From contig CAVQLK010000011.1 of the NCBI GenBank assembly GCA_963713355.1, positions 310,001 through 374,000 on the forward strand: a stretch of 64,000 bases of DNA, in the 5' to 3' direction. The notes under the pieces are model-generated. The model did not search any database. It saw nothing but the letters and a program-made list of their open reading frames with translations, and was not told the origin of the DNA. Made by a program: the position numbers and the translations under genes. Shown piece after piece: positions 19,253 through 28,566 of the stretch. Each line of letters starts with the position of its first letter. Within the stretch, counting starts at the first letter, position 1. This DNA comes from FEN-1219 sp963713355. Lineage in GTDB: Bacteria; Pseudomonadota; Gammaproteobacteria; Steroidobacterales; Rariloculaceae.

Positions 19253-20848
19253 ATGAAGCCCGAAACCTACGGCCCGCGCACTGCCGCTTGGGGTGCGCTG
19301 GCGGAATCCGCGAAGTCACTCGAACAGCGGTCGATCAAGGCTCTATTCGCGGCCGACGCGAAGCGCTTCGAGCGTTTTTCGCTCGATGCCGAAGGCATCC
19401 TGTTCGACTTCAGCCGGCAGCTCCTCGACGCGCGCGCGCTCGAGTCGTTACTCGCTTTGGCCGAGCAGACCGAAGTGCCCAGGTGGATCGAGCTCATGTT
19501 CGGCGGCCATCCGATCAACAATACCGAGGACCGCCCGGCGCTGCACGTCGCGTTGCGCCGTCCGGCCAAGACCCCTCTCTTGGCTTATGGCGAGGACATT
19601 ATGCCGCTGGTAGAGCGAGAGCGCGCAAAAATGCGCGCGCTCTCCGATGCTTTGCACACGGGCGAGCTGCGCGGCTACACGGGCAGGTCGATCACGGACA
19701 TCGTCAACATCGGCATCGGCGGATCCGATCTCGGCATCGTCATGGCCGTGCACGCATTGGCCGAGGAGCGCCGCGCCCGGCTTGGAGTGCATTTCGTTTC
19801 GAATATTGACGGCGTCGCGCTCGCGCACGTCCTAGCAAAAGTCAGTCCCGAGACGACGTTGTTCGTGATCTGCTCGAAGAGCTTCACGACGCTCGAGACG
19901 CTCGTCAACGCGCAAGCCGTGCGCGAGTGGCTGCTCGCCGTGGGGGGCAAGGCGGCCGTGGCCGCGCAGTGCGTGGCGGTGTCGACGAACGAAGCCGCGA
20001 TGGACGAGTTCGGGATTGCTCCCGATCGCCGCCTCGCGATGTGGGATTGGGTCGGCGGGCGCTACTCCGTGTGGTCGGCCGTCGGCCTCACCGTGGCGCT
20101 CGCGGTCGGCTGGAAGAGCTTCGCGGCGTTTCTCGCCGGCGGCGCTGCGATGGACGAGCACTTCCGTCGTTCGCCGCTCGTGGAAAATCTACCCGTGCTG
20201 CTTGCGCTGATTGGAGTCTGGAATCGGAACTTCCTCGGTGCCGGCAGCCATGCCGTGCTGCCGTACGACGATCACTTGGCACGCTTTCCGGCTTATCTGC
20301 AGCAGCTCGAGATGGAGAGCAACGGCAAATCCGTGCGCCGCGGCGGCGAGCCCGTGGAGTGCGCGACGTGCCCCGTGATCTGGGGTGAGCCGGGATCGAA
20401 CGCGCAGCACTCCTTTTATCAGTTACTGCACCAAGGAACCGAACGGGTATCGATCGACTTCCTGTTGCCGGTACGTTCAGCCGTGGGGCTACAGGATCAA
20501 CAGGATCTCGCGGCCGCGAACTGCCTCGCGCAGGCATGGGCGCTGGCCGAGGGTGACCCGGCGGGCGCGGCGCGCTCGCCGCACCAGCGTTATCCCGGCG
20601 ATCGCGGAAGCTCGTTGCTCCTGCTCGAACGCCTCGACGCGGCGATGCTGGGCAAGCTCGTCGCGCTCTATGAGCACAAGGTCTACGTGCAAGGCTTGAT
20701 CTGGGACGTGAATTCGTTCGATCAGTGGGGCGTTCAGCTCGGCAAGAAGCTCGCTTCAGAGCTGGCGCCAGCGGTTGGCGGCGACCCTACGCGTGTTCCG
20801 GCGGCGGTTGCGGGGGCGGTGGCGGCGCTGCTAGGGCGCAAGCGCTGA
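19253..20848 (+). CDS. pgi: glucose-6-phosphate isomerase
   Basis: The 531-residue enzyme interconverts glucose-6-P and fructose-6-P. Signature stretches are present: NIGIGGSDLG near residue 160, SKSFTTLET, DWVGGRYSVWSAVGL, MESNGKSV, GEPGSNAQHSFYQLLHQG (with the catalytic Glu and His) and the C-terminal NSFDQWGVQLGK with its catalytic Lys. It provides precursors for GDP-mannose and UDP-GlcNAc used by the neighbouring polysaccharide genes. It starts 39 bases after the epimerase. Confidence 0.97.
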   Translation: MKPETYGPRTAAWGALAESAKSLEQRSIKALFAADAKRFERFSLDAEGILFDFSRQLLDARALESLLALAEQTEVPRWIELMFGGHPINNTEDRPALHVALRRPAKTPLLAYGEDIMPLVERERAKMRALSDALHTGELRGYTGRSITDIVNIGIGGSDLGIVMAVHALAEERRARLGVHFVSNIDGVALAHVLAKVSPETTLFVICSKSFTTLETLVNAQAVREWLLAVGGKAAVAAQCVAVSTNEAAMDEFGIAPDRRLAMWDWVGGRYSVWSAVGLTVALAVGWKSFAAFLAGGAAMDEHFRRSPLVENLPVLLALIGVWNRNFLGAGSHAVLPYDDHLARFPAYLQQLEMESNGKSVRRGGEPVECATCPVIWGEPGSNAQHSFYQLLHQGTERVSIDFLLPVRSAVGLQDQQDLAAANCLAQAWALAEGDPAGAARSPHQRYPGDRGSSLLLLERLDAAMLGKLVALYEHKVYVQGLIWDVNSFDQWGVQLGKKLASELAPAVGGDPTRVPAAVAGAVAALLGRKR

Positions 20849-21011
20849 GCGGGGCGCGGCGTGTACCGAGGCGGCGCGCCGCCTTGTCGCTCTGTGGCTG
20901 CGTCGATATCATGCGGGCTTTCCCGCTGAGGGCGCTCCGTCGAATGCTGGCACGCACCGCGTTTCCGTCTCCGGTCACGGCAGTCGCGCGCGCCTTACCC
21001 TTGGCATCGAG

Positions 21012-23807
21012 ATGATTCGGCTGGCTCGTCACGCCGTTCGTGGCGCCCTTAACGGCATTACGGCTCTCGTAGCGGCTTCCGTCATTGCTCTCGCTCTGGC
21101 GCAGGTGCCGATTCCCGTCGACGAGCAGATTCGGCTTTTCAATTCGATGTCGCCCGCGCAGCAACAGGCCCTGATTCGGGAGCTCCAGCGTTCTCTGCCT
21201 CCGGCGCAGCGCGAGGCAATCATTGGGCTGCTGCAGGGCGATAGTGGCGCGGAAGAGGACGTCGGGGATATCGATCCGGAAACGGAGGAAGCGCTCCGCG
21301 AGGCGATCGAAGGACAAGGCGGAGGGCTTGACGAACCTGGCGATGATGACGAACCGCGGCTGCGTCCCGACGATACGCTCGTCATTCGCTTCGAGCCGCT
21401 CGAGGACGATCCCCGTGCGCCACTTCGCACAGCTGAAGAGGATCAACAGATCACGCAGTTTCGCGATCGGCTAGAGGAAGGCAATCCTTATCAGCTCGAC
21501 GATACCGGGCTACTGTACTTGCCAGGAGTGCCAGCGATACCGCTTGCGGGTCTCGACGTAGACGAAACGACCGTCCGCATACAGGCCGAGACGGCGATGC
21601 GGCCGTTCACAATTGTCGTAACGTTCCTGTCGCTCGAGCCCGTCGGCATCGAGGCGCTGCAACCATATGGCTACGACCTTTTCGACCGATCGAGGCGCGC
21701 GTTCGCTTCCGACACCGATATCCCGGTGCCGGCCGATTACGTGCTCGGTCCGGGCGACGTCGTCAACGTTCAGCTCTTCGGCAGTCGAAGCGACGAGGTC
21801 TTCCTGCCGGTGAGTCGCGAGGGAACGATCAACTTTCCCGAGCTCGGGCCGGTCAGTGTGAGCGGCATGACGTTCGCTCAGCTGCGAGACCTGATCAACG
21901 AACGCGTCAGGGAGCAGATGATCGGCGTCCGCGCAAGCGTCACGCTCGGCGAGCTACGCTCGATTCGCGTGTTCTTGCTGGGCGACGTCGTGAGACCGGG
22001 GTCGTACACCGTCAGCGGTCTTTCGACGATCACGAATGCACTCTATGCGAGCGGCGGTGTGCGGCCCATCGGATCGTTGCGCAACGTCGAGCTTCGTCGC
22101 GACGGCATGACCGTAGCGACACTCGACCTCTACGACTTGCTGTTGCGAGGCGATACGAGCAGCGACATGCGGCTTCAGGCGGCCGACGTCGTATTCGTGC
22201 CGCCGATCGGCGCGCAGGTCACCGTTGACGGCGAAGTTCGCCGCCCTGCGATATACGAAGTCAAGAACGAAGGTTCGATCGCGGAGCTCATTGCGCTTGC
22301 CGGCGGGCTCAATGCCGCCGCGAACCGCACGGCCGTCAAGCTGGAGCGCGTCGTGCCAAATCGCGGTACGACTGTTCAGGACGTCGACCTTGCGACGGGC
22401 GGCGGTACGCAGACGGCGGTGCGCGACGGAGACGTCCTGAGGGTTCCCGCCAATCTCGAGCAGCTCGAAAACTCCGTCGAGTTGGCTGGCAACGTGTTTC
22501 AGCCGGGGCTTTATCAATGGCGCCCGGGCATGCGCCTTGCCGATCTTGTGCCGGTGCCGGACCGCGTCAAGCCGCTGTCCGACTTGAACTATGTGCTCAT
22601 CCGGCGGGAGCTTGCGCCGAACGTCGACATCGCAGTGGTCTCGGCGGATCTGCAGGCCGCGTGGCGGGAGCCGAATAGTCCCGCGAACATTCAGCTACAG
22701 GCGCGCGACACGGTGTACGTTTTCCACATCGAGACCGGCCGTCAGGAAGTTCTCGAGCCTCTCATCGAGCAGCTCGAGGCGCAGGCGGCATCAAACGAGG
22801 CGTTGCCCGTAGCCCGTATCGGCGGCCAGGTACGTGCACCAGGCGAATATCCGCTCGAGCCCGGCATGCGCGTCAGCGATTTGCTGCGCGCCGGTGGCGG
22901 TCTGAGCGCGGCAGCCTACGCGACCGACGCCGAGCTTACGCGCTACACGGTCATCGACGGCGAGTATCGCGAGACGCAGCTCGTGACGGTGAACCTCGCG
23001 AGCGTCGTGCGCGGCGACGCCACGGCGGATCTCGCGATCGGTCCCTACGACTACCTCAACATTAAGGAGGTATCGCGATGGCGCGGCGAGGAATCAGTGA
23101 CGATTCGCGGCGAAGTCGTATTCCCCGGAACGTATCCTATTCGTCGTGGCGAGACGCTGTCCTCGCTGCTTACCAGGGCCGGTGGGCTCACCGACCTTGC
23201 ATTCCCGGAGGGCAGCGTTTTTACGCGTCTGGAGATCCAGGCGCGTCAACGCGAGCAGCTCGAGCAACTCGCACAGCGCGTCGAACGTGACCTGGCCGCG
23301 ATCGCGGTGTCCGAGCCGAACGCGAGCACAACGCTTTCGGCCGGTCAGTCGCTGGTCAGTGCGCTTCGGACCTCCGTCGCGCCGGGGCGTTTGGTCATCC
23401 GGCTCGACGAGCTCGTGGCTGGCAACCGGGCCGCGGACGTCGCGCTGAAAGGCGGCGACACCCTGCTGGTTCCAGATGCGCACCAGGAAGTGAGCGTTCT
23501 TGGCGAGGTGCAATACGCAACCTCCCACGTGTTCGAGCGCGGGCTCACGCGGGACGACTACATCAATCGTAGTGGTGGCTTTAGCGAGCGTGCCGATAAG
23601 AAGCGCACCTATGTGGTCCGCGCAAACGGCGAGGTTGTCGCCGAGTCCGGCGCTGGCTGGTTCCAAAGGGATGGCGGCTCTAACATACGGCCGGGCGATT
23701 CGATCATCGTGCCGGTTGACGTCGATCAGCCGTTGCTGAGGTGGGCTGCGATCACCCAGATAATCTACCAATTCGCCATCGCCGCCGCTGCCGTAAACTC
23801 GTTCTAG
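21012..23807 (+). CDS. large polysaccharide export protein with six SLBB domains
   Basis: The 931-residue protein has an N-terminal signal/anchor (residues about 14-34) and an acidic linker (about 70-140). A polysaccharide export domain follows (YVLGPGDVVNVQLFG near 245), then six SLBB units, each opening with a G-x-V-x-x-P-like turn (GDVVRPGSY, GEVRRPAIY, GNVFQPGLY, GQVRAPGEY, GEVVFPGTY, GEVQYATSH). It ends with a hydrophobic tail (IYQFAIAAAAVNSF). Wza is about 380 residues with two or three SLBB units, so this is a long multi-SLBB variant of the outer-membrane/periplasmic export channel. No BY-kinase gene is near it. Confidence 0.88.
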   Translation: MIRLARHAVRGALNGITALVAASVIALALAQVPIPVDEQIRLFNSMSPAQQQALIRELQRSLPPAQREAIIGLLQGDSGAEEDVGDIDPETEEALREAIEGQGGGLDEPGDDDEPRLRPDDTLVIRFEPLEDDPRAPLRTAEEDQQITQFRDRLEEGNPYQLDDTGLLYLPGVPAIPLAGLDVDETTVRIQAETAMRPFTIVVTFLSLEPVGIEALQPYGYDLFDRSRRAFASDTDIPVPADYVLGPGDVVNVQLFGSRSDEVFLPVSREGTINFPELGPVSVSGMTFAQLRDLINERVREQMIGVRASVTLGELRSIRVFLLGDVVRPGSYTVSGLSTITNALYASGGVRPIGSLRNVELRRDGMTVATLDLYDLLLRGDTSSDMRLQAADVVFVPPIGAQVTVDGEVRRPAIYEVKNEGSIAELIALAGGLNAAANRTAVKLERVVPNRGTTVQDVDLATGGGTQTAVRDGDVLRVPANLEQLENSVELAGNVFQPGLYQWRPGMRLADLVPVPDRVKPLSDLNYVLIRRELAPNVDIAVVSADLQAAWREPNSPANIQLQARDTVYVFHIETGRQEVLEPLIEQLEAQAASNEALPVARIGGQVRAPGEYPLEPGMRVSDLLRAGGGLSAAAYATDAELTRYTVIDGEYRETQLVTVNLASVVRGDATADLAIGPYDYLNIKEVSRWRGEESVTIRGEVVFPGTYPIRRGETLSSLLTRAGGLTDLAFPEGSVFTRLEIQARQREQLEQLAQRVERDLAAIAVSEPNASTTLSAGQSLVSALRTSVAPGRLVIRLDELVAGNRAADVALKGGDTLLVPDAHQEVSVLGEVQYATSHVFERGLTRDDYINRSGGFSERADKKRTYVVRANGEVVAESGAGWFQRDGGSNIRPGDSIIVPVDVDQPLLRWAAITQIIYQFAIAAAAVNSF

Positions 23808-23810
23808 CAT

Positions 23811-23838
23811 CGCGTGGAATCGAGATTGGGTCCACGCG
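23811..23838. terminator. hairpin between convergent genes
   Basis: A perfect 8-bp stem (CGCGTGGA / TCCACGCG) with a 12-base loop lies 4 bases after the SLBB gene stop. The convergent WecA-like gene ends at 23889. No T-run follows on either strand, so the role as terminator is only suggested by position. Confidence 0.3.
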
Positions 23839-23888
23839 GCGGCGTCGATGCTGTTGCAGCGCGACCTCGGCGGCCTCTACCGTTCGTG

Positions 23889-24920
23889 CTACTGCAGGTC
23901 GGCTACGCCTGCCCTGAAGCGCAGCGCTAGCCAGATCAAAGGTGCGTAGGCTATCGAGACGCCCAACCAGCCGTGCATGTAATCGAAGCTCACCGCCAGA
24001 GCGAGCGGAAATAGCCAAAACGCGTTGATCGCCGCTGCCGCCAGTGTGACCGTTCGGTGGGAACCGACCTTCCGGGAAGCGAACTGATACGCGTGCGTTC
24101 GATGAGCTTCATAGAATTTCGACGTCCGAAGCGCGCGCCGGACCAACGTGATCGTCGCATCAACGACGAATATCCCCATCAGAATCAAGCAGACGGTCAC
24201 CGGCAGACCGGCCGTCTGGTTCGCCACGACCGCAAAGCTACCGAGCATGAATCCGAGGAATAGACTGCCAACGTCACCCATGAAGATTCGCGCCGGAGGC
24301 CAATTCCATACGAGGAAGCCGAATGCTGAAGCGGCAACGACGCCGGCGAGCCATGCCGATTCATCGAACGTGCCGCGCAGAAGAATGATGAGGCCCGCCG
24401 CAAGACCGAAGAATACGGCTTCGGACGCCGCCAACGCGTCGATGCCATCCATGAAATTGAACAAGTTGATCAGCCACAGCATTGCGACGAAGGTCAGCGG
24501 CCACACAACTATCGGATAGTCGTCAACTATGGGTGCATCTATGCTCGGCGGGATTCCCCACGCCACCAGGAACCAAGCCACGCAGGCCGATTGGACCATG
24601 AAGCGCACGGAGCGGGGTAAGCTGTGACGATCATCGAGAAAGCCTAGCGCAGCCAATGTTGCACCGGGGAACAGAATTGCAGTGGCGAGGTGCATGCTCA
24701 GTAGGTGTTGCCGCGCCAGTATGCCGAGGCTCACGAGCACTGACGCTGCGATCGCTAGTCCACCGCCGCGCGGCGTCGCGATCGTGTGCGAGCTCCGGGC
24801 GTTTGGAGCATCGAGCAGGCCGTACCGCACGCAAAGCGTTCGAGCCAAGCCGGTTAGTGCGAACGCACTTCCGACGACGGCCGCTAACATCATTATCGCG
24901 TGCGTCACTGCCCCAGACAT
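23889..24920 (-). CDS. polyprenyl-phosphate sugar-1-phosphate transferase (WecA/WbpL family)
   Basis: A 343-residue integral membrane enzyme with about ten hydrophobic segments and the family's conserved loops: RSSHTIATPRGGGLA near residue 40, DDRHSLP, NLFNFMDGIDALA, MGDVGSLFLGF and YEAHRTHAYQ. It starts a lipid-linked repeat unit by moving a HexNAc-1-phosphate onto undecaprenyl phosphate. The ATG at 24920 is chosen; it overlaps the upstream epimerase gene by 16 bases. Pairing with a WbpV-like epimerase points to a QuiNAc- or FucNAc-type first sugar. Confidence 0.9.
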   Translation of the reverse strand: MSGAVTHAIMMLAAVVGSAFALTGLARTLCVRYGLLDAPNARSSHTIATPRGGGLAIAASVLVSLGILARQHLLSMHLATAILFPGATLAALGFLDDRHSLPRSVRFMVQSACVAWFLVAWGIPPSIDAPIVDDYPIVVWPLTFVAMLWLINLFNFMDGIDALAASEAVFFGLAAGLIILLRGTFDESAWLAGVVAASAFGFLVWNWPPARIFMGDVGSLFLGFMLGSFAVVANQTAGLPVTVCLILMGIFVVDATITLVRRALRTSKFYEAHRTHAYQFASRKVGSHRTVTLAAAAINAFWLFPLALAVSFDYMHGWLGVSIAYAPLIWLALRFRAGVADLQ

Positions 24921-25843
24921 TCCATGTAAGTCTTTACTGCCCAAGTAAGTTCTTCGGCCCGCGAGTACCTCGCTTCCCATTTCAGCTCGCGGATCCGCGC
25001 TGAGGATGCGACTACGAATGGCTCCGTCAGCCTAGTTGCGTCGGCCGAGCGACCGAGCATCCTAACTATAAGACCCATCGCTCGAGGTGGGATCGGAAAC
25101 GTTAGAGCACGTCGTCCTGCTATTCCGGCGATTTCGTCTACCAGATCGGCAATCGAAGTGGTTTCGGAATCTGCAATCAATAGCGGTCGGCCCGGAGCGT
25201 CCGGATGCGTCGCGCACAGACAAAGAAAGTGGCTCAAGTTGCGAACGCCGATCAAACTTCTAGGGGCTCGCAGCGCTCGCACCGGAAGCGGCAAACCTCG
25301 TATTACCGCATTCATCAGGCGGCCGAAGTTCCCGATCGGATCGGGACCGTAAACGAGCGGTGGCCTCACGACGACGAGATCGAGTCGATTGCTGATCTCG
25401 CCCTCGAGCCAGTGCTCGGCTTCGAGCTTGGACCGCGCATAGGCGCCGGACGGGCGAGGCACACTGCCATCCGCAAACCCCTCCACTGTCGAGCTCGCGC
25501 CAAGCACGCCAGCGGAGCTCACGAATACTAACCGGCGCACGCCGGCAGTGACAGCTGCGAGCGCCACGCGCTTCGTTAGCTCCAAATTCGCATCGCGAAA
25601 GCGGTCGGCGTCGTCGGAGCGCTCGCGTATGATGTGCGCGCGCGCGGCAAGATGAATAACCGCTGCGGTGCCGCGAAGTACTCGCTCGATCGATTCGGGG
25701 GTCGCGTAATCAGTCGTTACCCCAGCGGGTATCGTGGGGTCGTGGTGACGAGAGATCGGTCTTACGTCTACGCCGTTCGCTAGAGCCTCGCGACAAAAGT
25801 GACGCCCGACGAACCCATTTGCGCCGGTAACAGCGATGATCAT
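24905..25843 (-). CDS. WbpV-like NAD-dependent epimerase/reductase
   Basis: The 312-residue extended SDR has VTGANGFVGRHFC, FVSSAGVLG and the YARSKLEAE catalytic pair, then RPPLVYGPDP. In Pseudomonas, WbpV partners with the WbpL transferase and turns the WbpM product into a reduced 2-acetamido-2,6-dideoxyhexose. The same three families occur here (this gene, 23889-24920 and 43079-45016). The product (UDP-QuiNAc or UDP-FucNAc) is inferred from that pairing. Confidence 0.8.
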   Translation of the reverse strand: MIIAVTGANGFVGRHFCREALANGVDVRPISRHHDPTIPAGVTTDYATPESIERVLRGTAAVIHLAARAHIIRERSDDADRFRDANLELTKRVALAAVTAGVRRLVFVSSAGVLGASSTVEGFADGSVPRPSGAYARSKLEAEHWLEGEISNRLDLVVVRPPLVYGPDPIGNFGRLMNAVIRGLPLPVRALRAPRSLIGVRNLSHFLCLCATHPDAPGRPLLIADSETTSIADLVDEIAGIAGRRALTFPIPPRAMGLIVRMLGRSADATRLTEPFVVASSARIRELKWEARYSRAEELTWAVKTYMECLGQ

Positions 25844-25993
25844 GAACGGTACAACCGCAGCGAGAGGGGGCCGTGGAAGCCGGGGAGAGCAACGGATCGA
25901 CGCATCGCTGGCTTTGGTGCGTGAAGATGCGACTTCACTCAGGGCATTTTGTTGCAGACTCGCTCATTCTGCAGAGTCCGGACAATACAAGAA

Positions 25994-26215
25994 ATGAAGA
26001 AAGATTCGAAGATCTACGTCGCTCGCCACAACGACTTGGCTGGATCGGTCATCGCTAGAGCGCTTCAAAGACATGAATATCTCAACGTCGCGGGAAGAAT
26101 TCAAAGGAGCTTGACTAACAGAACCGAGGGACACACTGTTTTTTACAGACCTGCCATAGGAAAGTGCGACGAAGTGGCGATCCGCGACATAGCCAAGCAA
26201 CCCGTAATTCGATGA
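25994..26215 (+). pseudogene. 5' remnant of GDP-L-fucose synthase (fcl)
   Basis: The frame begins MKKDSKIYVARHNDLAGSV and continues IARALQRHEYLN. This closely follows the N-terminus of GDP-fucose synthases (KIYVAGHRGLVGSAIVRxL), but the glycines of the NAD loop are damaged (G to R and G to D). After about 40 residues similarity ends and the frame runs to a stop at 26215. Full-length Fcl is about 320 residues. gmd, its usual partner, survives at 27595-28566 on the other strand. Confidence 0.7.
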
Positions 26216-27474
26216 CCCTACCGCAGACCGCGCAGCGGCGTACGATCGTCTTCGTCGAGCAGTACTACTACCCTGAAGGCTGGGGCGGCGCCCAACTGCC
26301 CCGGGATATCACGATCGCTCTGGCCGCGCAGGGCTACGACGTCGAGGTCATCTGCGGCTCCGATCAGTACGCTCCGATGGAAGGCGGCTCGATTATCCCC
26401 AATCCTGCGCACCACGGGGTAAGGATACGGAAAGTCGCGCGTTGGGTGTCCGGGGACATTCATCGGCTCAAGCTGCTCAGGCAACTCTGGTTCTACATCG
26501 CATCGGCACCCATGCTTTTCTTACGGCGGTCGCCTAGCGTTTATGTAACACAGACAAATCCGCCTTTGATAATTTGGCTCGTCGCCGTCGCCGCACGCAT
26601 CCACAACTGCCCCTTCATCATCGTCGCGCAAGACCTGTATCCGGAAGTGATACTCGCGCATCGGATGCTGAAGGCCGAAGGCGCCGGCGCACGTCTCCTG
26701 CAGAAGATATTCCGCTGGGCCTACCGCCGCGCTTCCATCGTGGTATCACTCGGGCCCACGATGTCCGAGCGGTTAGAGGCAAAGGGCGTTCAAAAGTCGC
26801 GCATCAGATGCATCTCAAATTGGGCGACAGGAGAGGAGCACGTCGTACGCGGCGAACAGAACGTCCTGCGCGCCGCATGGGGACTAGAGAACAAGACCGT
26901 AATTCTATACTCCGGTAATCTCGGCAACGCGCACGATATCGAGACACCACTGCGCGCGTTCGTCGACGCGCACGCGGAGCATCCAGAGCTACGGCTCGTT
27001 TTTGTCGGCAAGGGAACGAGACTGGCGGAGGCGCAGGCACTTGCAGGGCAGCTCAATATCGCACCGGCCGTGCAATTCCATCCTTTGGTGCCGATGGACC
27101 TCCTACCGCATAGCTTGGGTCTCGCCGATGTTGCGCTAGTCACCCTCAGAAGCGGGTTCGAGGGTTTGGTTGTGCCGAGCAAGCTACTCGGCTACATGGC
27201 CCGCGGAGTACCGACGATCTACGTGGGGCCGCCGAGCGATGTGCAGATAGTTATCGACGAAGCAGGAGGAGGCATCTGCATCGAAAGCGGGCGCACAAGG
27301 GAAGCGTCCGATGCCTTCATCAAGCTCGCGGCCGATCCCGGCACACGCGCGGCAATGGGCGCAGCCGCTCGCCGCTATTACAACGCCAAGCTCGCACGCG
27401 ATGTCGGACTCGGCGCGTATATCGAAGTGATCCATTCTACGGAGCGGCAGTGCAGTGATGCTTTCGTTGGCTGA
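26212..27474 (+). CDS. glycosyltransferase family 4 (WbuB-like)
   Basis: A 420-residue GT-B enzyme with the WbuB-type start (IVFVEQYYYPEGWGGAQLPRD), a QDLYPEV motif common in this subgroup, and a C-terminal donor domain with LRSGFEGLVVPSKLLGYMA. ATG 26212 lies immediately before the stop of the fcl remnant frame. WbuB-like enzymes usually add an N-acetylfucosamine-type sugar early in O-antigen synthesis, which fits the WbpL/WbpV genes upstream; that acceptor/donor pair is inferred. Confidence 0.85.
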   Translation: MTLPQTAQRRTIVFVEQYYYPEGWGGAQLPRDITIALAAQGYDVEVICGSDQYAPMEGGSIIPNPAHHGVRIRKVARWVSGDIHRLKLLRQLWFYIASAPMLFLRRSPSVYVTQTNPPLIIWLVAVAARIHNCPFIIVAQDLYPEVILAHRMLKAEGAGARLLQKIFRWAYRRASIVVSLGPTMSERLEAKGVQKSRIRCISNWATGEEHVVRGEQNVLRAAWGLENKTVILYSGNLGNAHDIETPLRAFVDAHAEHPELRLVFVGKGTRLAEAQALAGQLNIAPAVQFHPLVPMDLLPHSLGLADVALVTLRSGFEGLVVPSKLLGYMARGVPTIYVGPPSDVQIVIDEAGGGICIESGRTREASDAFIKLAADPGTRAAMGAAARRYYNAKLARDVGLGAYIEVIHSTERQCSDAFVG

Positions 27475-27573
27475 GCGACCACGCGATAGACCGGTTTCGC
27501 TTTGACCTCGCAGTCTCGTGCGGTCGCAGCGACGTTCACCATGCCCGCGCTACGATCCGTGCCAATTCAAAAC

Positions 27574-27591
27574 GCCTGGGAATACCCTGGC
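27574..27591. terminator. bidirectional terminator candidate
   Basis: An inverted repeat GCCTGGG-aata-CCCTGGC (six pairs with one T-T mismatch) is preceded by AAAAC and followed by ATTTTAG. It lies between two convergent genes ending at 27474 and 27595, where a two-way terminator would be expected. Confidence 0.4.
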
Positions 27592-27594
27592 ATT

Positions 27595-28566
27595 TTAGCG
27601 CTCCAGCATTTTCGAGGGGCCGCGCTCCGCCTTTACCATCTCGTGAACGACGTCCTTCAGGCGATATTTGGCTTGCCAACCGAGCTTGCGCGCCGCCTTC
27701 TCTGGCTTGCCTTGACTCCATAAGAGATCGGTCGGTCGAAACAACTTGGGGTCGGTCTCGACGTGGTTTCGCCAGTCCAGTCCCACCTCCTCGAAGGTCG
27801 ATTTCACGAGGAACTCCAGCGAATTCGCCTCGCCCGTTGCAATTACGTAATCGTCAGGCTCCGCGCCCTGCAACATCCGCCACATGGCGTCAACGTATTC
27901 CGGCGCCCAACCCCAGTCACGCACGATGTCGACGCGACCGAGCTTGAGCGACTCCGTCGAGCCACCCGCAATCTTGCATGCGGCAGCGACGATCTTGCGC
28001 GTCACGAAGCGCGACGGCCGCAAAGGTGACTCATGGTTGAATAGGATGCCGTTACAGGCAAACAGCCCGTATGCTTCGCGGTAGTTGCGTACCATCCAGT
28101 GCGCCGACGCTTTGGCAACGGCGTAAGGGCTCCGCGGTGCAAAGGTGGTCGTCTCGTCGGCGGGCCTTGCACCGACGTCACCGAAACACTCGCTCGAGCT
28201 AGCATGGTAGAAACGGATGGGTTTGCGCAGGAGGCGAATTACTTCCATGACGTTGAGCGCGCCCAAACAGGCGCTCTCTAGTGTTTCAGCCGGCTGATCG
28301 AACGAGAGTCCCACAGAGCTTTGGCCAGCCAGAAAGTACACCTCATCCGGCTCGCAGTCGTATAGAACCGACATTACGCTGCGAAAGTCTTTGGGCGCCA
28401 TGGATCGGACCATGATCTTGTCGCGGATCGACAGCCGTTCGAGGCTCGCAAACCCCGCTACTTGCGCATCTCGCGACGTACCCCAGACTTCGTAGCCCTT
28501 CTTCAACAGAAACTCGGCGAGGTACGCGCCATCCTGTCCGGTTACACCGCAAATCAAGGCTTTCAT
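27595..28566 (-). CDS. gmd: GDP-mannose 4,6-dehydratase
   Basis: This 323-residue SDR has GVTGQDGAYLAEFLL (NADP loop with the Gmd-type GQDG), FLAGQSSVGLSF, SSSECFGD, the YAVAKASAHW Tyr/Lys pair and FNHESPLRPSRFVTRKI, all Gmd signatures. It makes GDP-4-keto-6-deoxymannose from the GDP-mannose produced by ManC (51574). No intact GDP-fucose synthase or GDP-rhamnose reductase was recognised here, so its final product is open. The ATG overlaps the upstream glycosyltransferase stop (ATGA). It is the last gene of the long minus-strand operon. Confidence 0.92.
   Translation of the reverse strand: MKALICGVTGQDGAYLAEFLLKKGYEVWGTSRDAQVAGFASLERLSIRDKIMVRSMAPKDFRSVMSVLYDCEPDEVYFLAGQSSVGLSFDQPAETLESACLGALNVMEVIRLLRKPIRFYHASSSECFGDVGARPADETTTFAPRSPYAVAKASAHWMVRNYREAYGLFACNGILFNHESPLRPSRFVTRKIVAAACKIAGGSTESLKLGRVDIVRDWGWAPEYVDAMWRMLQGAEPDDYVIATGEANSLEFLVKSTFEEVGLDWRNHVETDPKLFRPTDLLWSQGKPEKAARKLGWQAKYRLKDVVHEMVKAERGPSKMLER

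Noticed and set aside
20869..20884. 16-base GC palindrome after pgi as a terminator
   Set aside because: It is self-complementary with no loop and has no T-run, so it cannot be called as a terminator.
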